A stretch of DNA of 10,808 nt, taken from RBG-16-57-9 sp964462185 (GTDB lineage Archaea > Thermoproteota > Bathyarchaeia > TCS64). This document shows positions 6,104 through 10,808 of the stretch, one piece after another (within the stretch, counting starts at the first letter, position 1; each line of letters opens with the position of its first letter). The position numbers were made by a program, and so were the translations under genes. The notes under the pieces are model-generated. The model made no database searches. It worked only from the letters and a program-made list of their open reading frames with translations, and was not told the DNA's origin. Location: assembly GCA_964462185.1 (NCBI GenBank), contig CAYWWV010000041.1:1-10808 (forward strand), given 5' to 3'.

Positions 6104-6997
6104 CTATAGGAGTTGGCTGGCGACCATGCCTAGGGCCTCCCCGGCGAGGAGGAGGAGGCTGAAACGGGTCATGAGCTGGGAGGTTAACTGGTCTGCGTTG
6201 GGGGGGAGCTCCTCGTGGAAACCTTTTAACAGCCGGCGGGCCTCCACCGCAGAGAGCAGGGTGATAACGGTGAAGGGGCTCAGAAACCCCACAGCTATTA
6301 ATGCCAGGGTGGAGGCGTAGGCGGCGACCAGGACTAGGCTGTAGATGGATATGCCTGTGGGGGTGTCCTTGTTGGTGGCGATGGTCTTGATCCCGTGATG
6401 GGCGTCGAACTCTTTGTCCCTGATGTTGTTGGCCAGCAACACGAGGGAGACGAATAGGCCCGTTGGAACCGCAGCCAGGAAGGGTTTCCACTCCAGGGCC
6501 CCGGTTATGGCGTAGAAGGCCCCTCCCACCATGAGGGGGCCGAAGGCTAGGAAGACGCTGACCTCGCCCAGGGCCTTGTGTTTGAGCTTCACCGGGTCGG
6601 CCGTGTAGAAATACCCGAGGAAGGCGCCTGCCGCGGCCAGAATCAGAACTATTGGGCCCCGTATCCATGCTATGGCTAGCCCTATGAGTATCCCCGTTGA
6701 GTATAGGGCTGCCACCACTGTTTTGTAGGTCTGCTTGTCCAGCTCGCCTCCCAGGAGGGGGTGGGGCCGGTGCTGTGAGGCTGGGGACTGGGTGTCCACC
6801 CCGTGTTCCACGTCGAAGTAGTCGTTGGCCATGTTGGCCGCCACGTGGGCTGTTATGAGGCCCACCAGGACTAGGAGGAAGAGGAAGGGGCTGAAGACCC
6901 CGTAGGAGTAGGCCAGGAGCCCCGCTAGGCATGTGGAGACCACGGTCATAACCAGCGACCAGGGGCGTGTGGCTATGAACCATGTGGCTAGGGACAT
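6104..6997 (-). CDS. menA: MenA-type 1,4-dihydroxy-2-naphthoate polyprenyltransferase
   Basis: The 297-residue UbiA-superfamily membrane enzyme has about eight to nine hydrophobic helices. The first Mg-diphosphate motif reads NDYFD at residues 58-62 followed by VEHGVD, and the second reads NNIRDKEFD at 190-198. NDYFDxxxGxDT, NNIRD and the FYTADP...LGE loop are the pattern of MenA rather than of the lipid enzyme DGGGP synthase, which carries an asparagine-arginine-proline signature after the first motif. MenA joins the polyprenyl tail to dihydroxynaphthoate in the membrane, giving demethylmenaquinone for the MenG-like enzyme. A longer frame opens at 7072, but the ATG at 6997 is preferred: the homology starts there (ATWFIATRPWSL) and a TATA box lies 27 bases upstream. 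No genes for making the naphthoate ring are in the window. Confidence 0.87.
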   Translation of the reverse strand: MSLATWFIATRPWSLVMTVVSTCLAGLLAYSYGVFSPFLFLLVLVGLITAHVAANMANDYFDVEHGVDTQSPASQHRPHPLLGGELDKQTYKTVVAALYSTGILIGLAIAWIRGPIVLILAAAGAFLGYFYTADPVKLKHKALGEVSVFLAFGPLMVGGAFYAITGALEWKPFLAAVPTGLFVSLVLLANNIRDKEFDAHHGIKTIATNKDTPTGISIYSLVLVAAYASTLALIAVGFLSPFTVITLLSAVEARRLLKGFHEELPPNADQLTSQLMTRFSLLLLAGEALGMVASQLL

Positions 6998-7019
6998 GGT
7001 TGTAGTTTTACGCCGCCTG

Positions 7020-7028
7020 AATATATTT
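7020..7028 (-). promoter_or_regulatory. TATA box of the MenA-like gene
   Basis: On the minus strand AAATATATT is centred 27 bases before the ATG at 6997, a textbook archaeal leaderless arrangement. It settles the choice of start for this gene. Confidence 0.6.
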
Positions 7029-7044
7029 CTCATCCCCCAAGGGG

Positions 7045-7050
7045 TTTTAA
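7045..7050 (+). promoter_or_regulatory. TATA-like box in front of the orphan ORF at 7076
   Basis: TTTTAA, preceded by GGGG, is centred about 28 bases before the ATG at 7076. It is divergent from the MenA promoter and has the same leaderless spacing as the real genes here. Confidence 0.35.
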
Positions 7051-7075
7051 GACGAATACCAGCTCCGTCCAAACC

Positions 7076-7300
7076 ATGTGGGAGAAAGCCGCGGCCCAGA
7101 GGGAGCCCGTGGACTCGTATAGGGCCCCCCAGGCCGCCCCCGCGGTGAGCCGCCAGGACCAGCGGTGCGTTGGACGTGGTGAGGCATTCATCTATGAGAG
7201 ATGTTCCGTCCTGTTAACATATTGTACTCCACGGTTGCAGAATAGATCATCCTCCACCAGAAGCGTGATTCCCCCTGGGTCCGCTTTAAAGTTGCAGTAG
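7076..7300 (+). other. Orphan ORF start, possibly the 5' end of a broken gene
   Basis: From ATG 7076 a frame of 74 codons begins MWEKAAAQREPVDSYRAPQ. I do not recognise it. The first 30 or so codons have the GC-rich composition of the neighbouring genes. After about 7190 the frame runs antisense through the lower-GC histidine-phosphatase-like gene, so that part is probably meaningless. With the TATA-like box at the right distance, this could be the surviving beginning of a gene cut off when the phosphatase-like gene arrived, or a very short gene whose real end is hidden by a frameshift. It may also be a chance frame in the 119-base gap 7073-7191, in which I see nothing else. Confidence 0.22.
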
Positions 7301-7812
7301 TCCATATTCTCTATAGGCACCTTCAGCCAAGCCATGATGATAAACGTCAAGGCGAAGCCGTGAGATACAATTACGGTGTTCTTCACCTCCTTTTCTAGGA
7401 CCCTCTCTAGGGCTCCCTGTACCCGGTATGCGATTTCTCTTCGCGTCTCCGAGCCTTCACACACCCTATGGTCTAGGCGGTTTCCGTCAGCCGGCCTGGG
7501 GACCAGGTGTTTCTCCAGCCATTCCCGGGGTTTTCCTTCTGCTCGACCATAACCAAACTCCCGGAAGCCGGGGTCCAGTGTTACTCCCTGGTTAAAGTAG
7601 GAAGCGATGATGTTCGCGGTCTCGGCTGCTCGGCGAAGGTCTGATGAAATGATCTCTACTTTCTCTGGTCCGATAACATCTGCCAAGTATTCGCCGATCT
7701 TTTTTGCTTGTTGTATGCCTAGAGGCGTTAGAGAAGTATCGTAGTTACCTCCTACAAGTTTTTCAACATGGTGTATCGATTGAGCGTGCTGGACTACGTA
7801 GATTGCGCGCAA
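7192..7812 (-). CDS. Histidine-phosphatase (phosphoglycerate mutase) superfamily protein with altered catalytic motif
   Basis: From a TTG start the 206-residue protein begins MRAIYVVQHAQSIHH. The superfamily hallmark is R-H-G near the N-terminus. Here it is Q8-H9-A10, so the nucleophilic histidine is kept but the phosphate-binding arginine is replaced by glutamine. Other superfamily elements are present: LTPLGIQQAKKIGEYL, S-S-D-L-R-R-A-x-E-T-A with its conserved arginine, an acidic F-R-E-F-G-Y-G-R-A-E-G loop, and the second catalytic histidine in IVSHGFALTF. I recall subfamilies with T-H-P or similar in place of R-H-G, so it may still be an enzyme. TTG 7812 is preferred over the ATG at 7923 because AAGGGGATC lies just upstream and a TATA box about 40 bases upstream; the extra residues look non-coding. 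GC is clearly lower (26 of 60 at 7681-7740, versus 44 of 60 at 9781-9840), suggesting recent transfer. Confidence 0.78.
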   Translation of the reverse strand: MRAIYVVQHAQSIHHVEKLVGGNYDTSLTPLGIQQAKKIGEYLADVIGPEKVEIISSDLRRAAETANIIASYFNQGVTLDPGFREFGYGRAEGKPREWLEKHLVPRPADGNRLDHRVCEGSETRREIAYRVQGALERVLEKEVKNTVIVSHGFALTFIIMAWLKVPIENMDYCNFKADPGGITLLVEDDLFCNRGVQYVNRTEHLS

Positions 7813-7815
7813 CTT

Positions 7816-7824
7816 GATCCCCTT
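7816..7824 (-). promoter_or_regulatory. Ribosome binding site deciding the TTG start of the phosphatase-like gene
   Basis: On the minus strand AAGGGGATC ends 3 bases before the TTG at 7812. It resembles the GGAGGTGATC complement of archaeal 16S rRNA. With the TATA box at 7852-7861 it predicts a short leader of roughly 15-20 bases, unlike the leaderless pattern of the neighbours. Confidence 0.45.
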
Positions 7825-7851
7825 TTGGTGGTTTAAGGAAAGGGTGTTAGC

Positions 7852-7861
7852 TATACTTATA
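7852..7861 (-). promoter_or_regulatory. TATA box of the phosphatase-like gene
   Basis: On the minus strand TATAAGTATA is a near-consensus archaeal TATA element 40-49 bases before the TTG start. It lies inside the longer open frame, which argues against the upstream ATG at 7923. Confidence 0.5.
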
Positions 7862-7927
7862 CCTGCCCTGGGAGGGTTGAATGGGCGTGTAGGGTGTGAG
7901 GGCTGTGGATGCTGCCCTGACACTGAA

Positions 7928-8118
7928 CTAGAAGGAGCCTGGGCCTGGGTGGTTGAAGACTAGGTGCCACAAGAAGTCCAGCCGAGAATTAAATCCACTG
8001 CCTCTAAGATAGCCCAACACTTCTTGGGGGGTTAAAGCAGTTATTCCCCGAGTGTGGGGAGCCTGTAGAGGTAGAGGGTGACCCCTAACGCCACAGAAAG
8101 TAGGAGGGCTGCGAGTTT
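7928..8118 (-). pseudogene. 3' remnant of an unrecognised membrane-anchored protein, frameshifted
   Basis: Two minus-strand frames join into one sensible peptide if a base is restored in the G run at 8046-8049. The first part reads KLAALLLSVALGVTLYLYRLPTLG, written here as KLAALLLSVA then LGVTLYLYRLPTLG, and looks like a membrane helix. The second part reads ITALTPQEVLGYLRGSGFN and then SRLDFLWHLVFNHPGPGSF before a TAG at 7928-7930. As sequenced, the first frame stops at 8041-8043. No ATG precedes the helix, and from about 8104 upward the other strand is clearly a CBS gene, so the 5' end is missing. I do not recognise the family. The coding appearance is my judgement from residue pattern only, and a chance overlap is possible. 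Confidence 0.35.
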
Positions 8119-8471
8119 GCCCTGGTGAAGGAGGACGGAGAGCTGAAGGGAATATTGACGGCGGCCGATGTTGTGAACGCCTCCCACTCCTCGCTGGTCT
8201 CCAAGATATCGAACAAATCCATCCCCCAGGAGGAGCGCTCCCTCATAGTCTCCGAACTCATAGAGAATCCCCGGGTGGTGGGCTTCATGGAGGCCTGCGG
8301 GTTCACCGGCTCTAACCTGGCGATTAGCATAAGTGCCGAAGCCTCGCTGGAGGAGGCTGCGCAGCTCCTCAGTAAAAACGGTTTGAGCCATGTTTTGATC
8401 TTGGTGAGGGCGAAGTCGTGGGGGTTCTCAGGTCTTCCGATGTCTTGAGAGGGGTCTCTACGCTCTCCTAG
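8104..8471 (+). pseudogene. 5'-truncated, frameshifted tandem-CBS-domain protein
   Basis: The + frame opens after a TAG at 8101 without a convincing start and enters the middle of a CBS domain: EGCEFALVKEDGELKGILTAADVV. A linker follows, then the second CBS unit AISISAEASLEEAAQLLSKNG and LSHVLIL. At 8401-8403 the frame slips. Read as sequenced it ends at a TGA at 8446-8448 with an unlikely tail. Shifting by one base instead gives GEGEVVGVLRSSDVLRGVSTLS and a stop at 8469-8471, the standard end of a CBS domain. One base is therefore missing near the CTTGG at about 8400-8404. The first beta strand and helix of CBS1 are absent upstream in all frames I checked. Intact CBS pairs bind adenosyl nucleotides and regulate partners. 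GTG 8125 would be the only internal start, and it would not restore the domain. Confidence 0.72.
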
Positions 8472-8478
8472 TTTTTTT
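8472..8478 (+). terminator. Oligo-T terminator after the CBS remnant
   Basis: Seven consecutive T follow the repaired stop codon of the CBS gene at 8469-8471, and the T-rich stretch continues to 8482. Archaeal RNA polymerase stops at such oligo-T tracts. Its position right after the shifted-frame stop supports that stop as the ancestral gene end. Confidence 0.45.
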
Positions 8479-8481
8479 GTT

Positions 8482-8556
8482 TGGGGGGCCGAGCAGGGAT
8501 CGAACCTGCGACCCTCGCCACGTCAAGGCGATGTCATACCACTAGACCATCGGCCC
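8482..8556 (-). tRNA. tRNA-Val (anticodon GAC)
   Basis: On the minus strand the molecule starts GGGCCGA at 8556. The acceptor stem pairs fully with TCGGCCC, the D arm is GTC/GAC, and the anticodon stem TCGCC/GGCGA encloses the loop TTGACGT, giving anticodon GAC. The T arm is GCAGG, TTCGATC, CCTGC. The 3' end reads C then CCA, so CCA is encoded (8482-8484) and the discriminator base 73 is C rather than the A normal for valine tRNAs. It lies 30 bases downstream of the metallopeptidase gene on the same strand. CTTAAACC at about 8584-8591 may be its own promoter. Confidence 0.9.
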
Positions 8557-8586
8557 ATGCGTTCAATAAGGTGAAGGGGGGAGGGT

Positions 8587-10542
8587 TTAAGCTTTATTCC
8601 TTTTGAGTTGGATTAAACCCATCTTCTCCAGGAATCCGAAGAAGCCTTTAAGGTAGTCTAAGTCGGTTTTGCCTCTCTCCAGGTAGACCTGTTTGCTTAT
8701 CTCTGCTATGCTCCGCTCCCCGTCTGCCCAGTAGAGGGCGAGGGTCTCGAGCCCACGGGAAGATTCGTGCTCCTTGGTGAACCTCCAGTAGGCTTCCCGG
8801 TCCTCCGGTCCAAGCCGGCTCACCCAGGGCCTGAGGCTGGGGGGTCCTCGGTGGATTCTCACTGGCACCAGCTCTGAGGCCTCGCCTTCATCGTTGGAGG
8901 CCTCCTCTTCTCTGGGTTTCCCCAAAGCCCTCTCCAGGGTTTCTGTCAGGTGTTTCACCTCCCTGTCGATGGCCTCCAGGTAGGGCTCTATGATTGGGGT
9001 GGAGTTGGGGGCCACCTTTGTAATGCTGTTGAGGGCCTTCTTGGCTGTCTCCCCCTTGTGTAGTAGCCTCTCCACCGCCCTGGCCGGGTTCTCCTCCTTG
9101 AGCTGGGAGAGCTGCCGGGTGAGCCTGGCCAGCCTCTCCACCTCTCGGGTGTAGACCTGGGCGGCCAGCCAGGGGGCGTCCTCCTCCCCCAGGTTGGCCA
9201 GGGTGTAGGCGTAGGTGGCCGCTATGGCCGCCGCCTTCCTCAACATGTGGGGGCTCACCTTGTCCAAGGTGTCATGGCTGGTGTGGTAGAACTTGTCGGG
9301 CCACTGGATCAACATGGGGCAGGGCACCCCCACGGTGGGGTCGCTGTAGATGTAGTGGTCGCTCCCGGCGCTGAACTCCTCCACCTTGACCCGGAAGCTG
9401 GGGGTGGTGGGCTCGCCTCCGAAGGAGGCCAGCTCCTTCTGGGCCTCCTCAAAGACAGCCTCAGCCACATGGTTTACGAAGCTGGGCAGGCTGTCGGGGG
9501 TGCGGTGGATGGTGAGCACGCTCCCCGTCTTGCACTGGTCCTCCCCCACCATGTCCAGGTTGAGGGCGGCCACCATGCTCCCCAGCTCCCCCTCCCTCTC
9601 CGCCAAGTAGCTGTAGGTGCCCGTCATCTCGGGGACCAGGGTGAAGGTGATCCTCCGCCTGGGCTTCTCCAGGCGGCCCTCGCCGATGAGCTTGGCCAGG
9701 ACCCTGGCGGCCTCCAACACGGCTGCCGCCCCCGAGGCGTTGTCGTTGGCGCTGGGCTGGGGGTGGCAGATGTGCCCCACCAGCACCACCTCCCCCTCGG
9801 CGGCCCCCTCTATCGAGGCCACCGCGTTCTCCAGGCTCCCCGGGGCCAACTCGGCGTCCACCAGGCCCTCCACCTTCACCGTCTCACCCTTCTCCAGCAT
9901 CCTCCTGATCTCCCTCCCAGCCCTGGGGGTTATGACCCACCCGTACCCAGGTTTGTCCCCCGGGGTCCACCAGAAACTGGTGTACTTCAAGGCGTCGTCC
10001 AGCTCCCCCTCCAGCAGGTTGGGGGGCCTGACGAACATCCCGTCGAACACCAGCCCCAAGGCGCCCCGCTCCACCACCGCCAACTGGTGGGCCCGGTGGA
10101 TGTCCCCGCAAACCAGCACCAGCTTCCCAGCCACATCCAAGCCCTCATAGTCCTCAGCCTCCTCACCCTTCCCCCCGGCGGCCACCAGCTCCGCCCTCAC
10201 CACCCCCCCAGTGGAGACGCTCCTCTGGACCACACTCATCTTCTGCTCCTGGAAGCGGGCCAAATACCCCTCCCTGGGCTCCACCATCCTCAGCCAAGCA
10301 TCCCTGCACTGCCACTCAAGGAACCGCAGGCTGCTCCAATCGTACTCCACCCCGCTGGCAGGGTAAACCCTCAACTCCGCCCCCAGGCCAAACCCCTTCA
10401 AGGCCTCCACGGCATACCTACAGGCCTCCCGTATCCCGGGGCTGGCCTGAATCCTGTGGTGCCTGGTTATCTCGGCCACATGGCCCAGGGCTATCTCCCC
10501 CGAGGCCTCGGCCTCCACCCTCTTATAGACCTCACCAATCAT
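8587..10542 (-). CDS. M28-type (DUF4910-like) metallopeptidase with PA-like insert and C-terminal winged-helix-like domain
   Basis: The 651-residue cytosolic protein (no signal peptide) carries zinc aminopeptidase ligands of the M28 type: H257 in GHICHP, D267 in SANDNASG, E305 in VPEMTG, D330 in LNLDMVG and H423 in FYHTSHDT. GHICHP and NDNASG are the DUF4910 style. Residues about 110-170 (GKLVLVCGDIHRAHQLAVVE) resemble a PA-type insert. Residues 455-560 are charged and helical. Residues 590-651 (ALYWADGERSIAEISKQVY, ending KMGLIQLKRNKA) form a small winged-helix-like module often fused to this family. The likely role is removing N-terminal residues from peptides; the substrate is unknown. ATG 10542 is supported by a TATA-like CTATAG 27 bases upstream and by homology-like sequence from the first residues. 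All ligands are intact, so it should be active. Confidence 0.88.
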   Translation of the reverse strand: MIGEVYKRVEAEASGEIALGHVAEITRHHRIQASPGIREACRYAVEALKGFGLGAELRVYPASGVEYDWSSLRFLEWQCRDAWLRMVEPREGYLARFQEQKMSVVQRSVSTGGVVRAELVAAGGKGEEAEDYEGLDVAGKLVLVCGDIHRAHQLAVVERGALGLVFDGMFVRPPNLLEGELDDALKYTSFWWTPGDKPGYGWVITPRAGREIRRMLEKGETVKVEGLVDAELAPGSLENAVASIEGAAEGEVVLVGHICHPQPSANDNASGAAAVLEAARVLAKLIGEGRLEKPRRRITFTLVPEMTGTYSYLAEREGELGSMVAALNLDMVGEDQCKTGSVLTIHRTPDSLPSFVNHVAEAVFEEAQKELASFGGEPTTPSFRVKVEEFSAGSDHYIYSDPTVGVPCPMLIQWPDKFYHTSHDTLDKVSPHMLRKAAAIAATYAYTLANLGEEDAPWLAAQVYTREVERLARLTRQLSQLKEENPARAVERLLHKGETAKKALNSITKVAPNSTPIIEPYLEAIDREVKHLTETLERALGKPREEEASNDEGEASELVPVRIHRGPPSLRPWVSRLGPEDREAYWRFTKEHESSRGLETLALYWADGERSIAEISKQVYLERGKTDLDYLKGFFGFLEKMGLIQLKRNKA

Positions 10543-10565
10543 GGGTAGGTGTAAGCCCCCAAGGG

Positions 10566-10571
10566 CTATAG
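10566..10571 (-). promoter_or_regulatory. TATA-like box of the metallopeptidase gene
   Basis: CTATAG, palindromic and so the same on both strands, is centred about 27 bases before the ATG at 10542, giving a leaderless transcript like those of the MenA and radical SAM genes. Confidence 0.4.
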
Positions 10572-10591
10572 GTCTAACGATCCTCGTAAGG

Positions 10592-10599
10592 CTTTTAAC
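10592..10599 (+). promoter_or_regulatory. TATA-like box of tRNA-Phe
   Basis: CTTTTAAC is centred about 29 bases before the first base of the tRNA at 10625. Confidence 0.45.
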
Positions 10600-10624
10600 T
10601 ATTCAATGGGAACAATGTTTGCCA

Positions 10625-10701
10625 GCCGCCGTAGCTCAGCCTGGGAGAGCGCCCGGCTGAAGACCGGGGTGCCGAGTGTTCAAATCACTCCGGCGGCACC
10701 A
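10625..10701 (+). tRNA. tRNA-Phe (anticodon GAA)
   Basis: The acceptor stem GCCGCCG pairs with CGGCGGC and the D arm is GCTC/GAGC. The anticodon stem CCCGG/CCGGG encloses CTGAAGA, giving anticodon GAA. The T arm is GAGTG, TTCAAAT, CACTC. The discriminator is A and CCA is encoded at 10699-10701. No intron is present. It is divergent from the metallopeptidase gene. Confidence 0.95.
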
Positions 10702-10808
10702 ATTCTCACCTTATAGCCCACTAAACAACCGGCGCCACACCTCTATCCGGGTGAGGGGGGAGGGGGGGTCACCCATCCCAGTCGTTCTAAGCCTGGTTTC
10801 CCCGGGAA
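10702..10808. other. Unassigned G/C-rich end of the window
   Basis: I see no gene in these 107 bases. They contain a short AT-rich part right after the tRNA, then a G-rich tract at 10750-10775 flanked by GGGTGA and TCACCC, which could fold as a hairpin or a G-quadruplex. A gene crossing the window edge cannot be excluded. Confidence 0.3.

Noticed and set aside
6012..6983. 323-codon minus-strand frame overlapping the MenA-like gene
   Set aside because: It is low-complexity and rich in proline, arginine and glycine. The frame at 6104-6997 has both MenA motifs and the promoter.
7813..7923. N-terminal extension of the phosphatase-like gene from ATG 7923
   Set aside because: It contains the TATA box and ribosome site for TTG 7812, and the peptide is proline-rich with no similarity to the superfamily.
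7970..8026. Inverted repeat CAAGAAGT / ACTTCTTG as transposon ends or an attachment site
   Set aside because: It is only 8 base pairs, it lies within a coding-looking remnant, and there is no transposase, integrase or target duplication nearby.
9247..10548. 433-codon open frame on the + strand opposite the metallopeptidase
   Set aside because: It is an antisense shadow. The protein is proline-, glycine- and histidine-rich with no recognisable motif, while the minus frame has every M28 metal ligand. High third-position GC keeps such frames open.
1..10808. CRISPR array or insertion sequence
   Set aside because: I found no regularly spaced repeats, transposase motifs or long terminal inverted repeats anywhere in the window.

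Overview
The window looks archaeal, from a GC-rich and probably thermophilic lineage. Arginine is coded mostly by AGG/AGA. Most genes have a TATA-like box about 27 bases before the first coding base, which implies leaderless mRNAs. Both tRNAs encode their own CCA end. The protein families (Ta0216-like B12/radical SAM enzyme, ArsA-type ATPase, geranylgeranyl-reductase family) also fit Archaea. I cannot fix the lineage from sequence alone; a Thermoproteota/Bathyarchaeia-type or Thermoplasmata-type genome is plausible.

Positions 1-7000 read as a respiration island. It opens with the C-terminus of a membrane protein resembling the cytochrome c heme lyase CcmF. Next come a B12-binding radical SAM enzyme (+), a convergent ArsA-like ATPase (-), and, divergent from that ATPase, a tight + strand group: a MenG/UbiE-type methyltransferase, a long-chain polyprenyl diphosphate synthase and a FAD-dependent geranylgeranyl-reductase-family enzyme. 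Facing this group on the - strand are a previously uncalled 39-codon gene, encoding one membrane helix followed by a CxxCH heme-attachment motif, and a MenA-type prenyltransferase. Together the genes can make a polyprenyl tail, attach it to a naphthoate ring, methylate the ring and saturate the tail. This is the membrane half of menaquinone synthesis, placed beside cytochrome c maturation and a mini-cytochrome. The radical SAM enzyme and the ArsA-like ATPase are the unexplained partners.

Positions 7000-8480 are a disturbed patch. It holds a short orphan ORF with a good promoter, a lower-GC histidine-phosphatase-like gene whose catalytic RHG motif is changed to QHA, and two gene remnants pointing away from each other. 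One remnant is a tandem-CBS protein and the other a membrane-anchored protein of unknown family. Both lack their 5' ends at the same point (about 8100-8118), and each carries an apparent one-base frameshift. This looks like a deletion scar, although sequence error could explain the frameshifts.

Positions 8480-10808 are more ordinary: tRNA-Val(GAC) (-) with an unusual C73 discriminator, a large M28-type (DUF4910-like) metallopeptidase with a C-terminal winged-helix-like domain (-), tRNA-Phe(GAA) (+), and a G-rich unassigned end.
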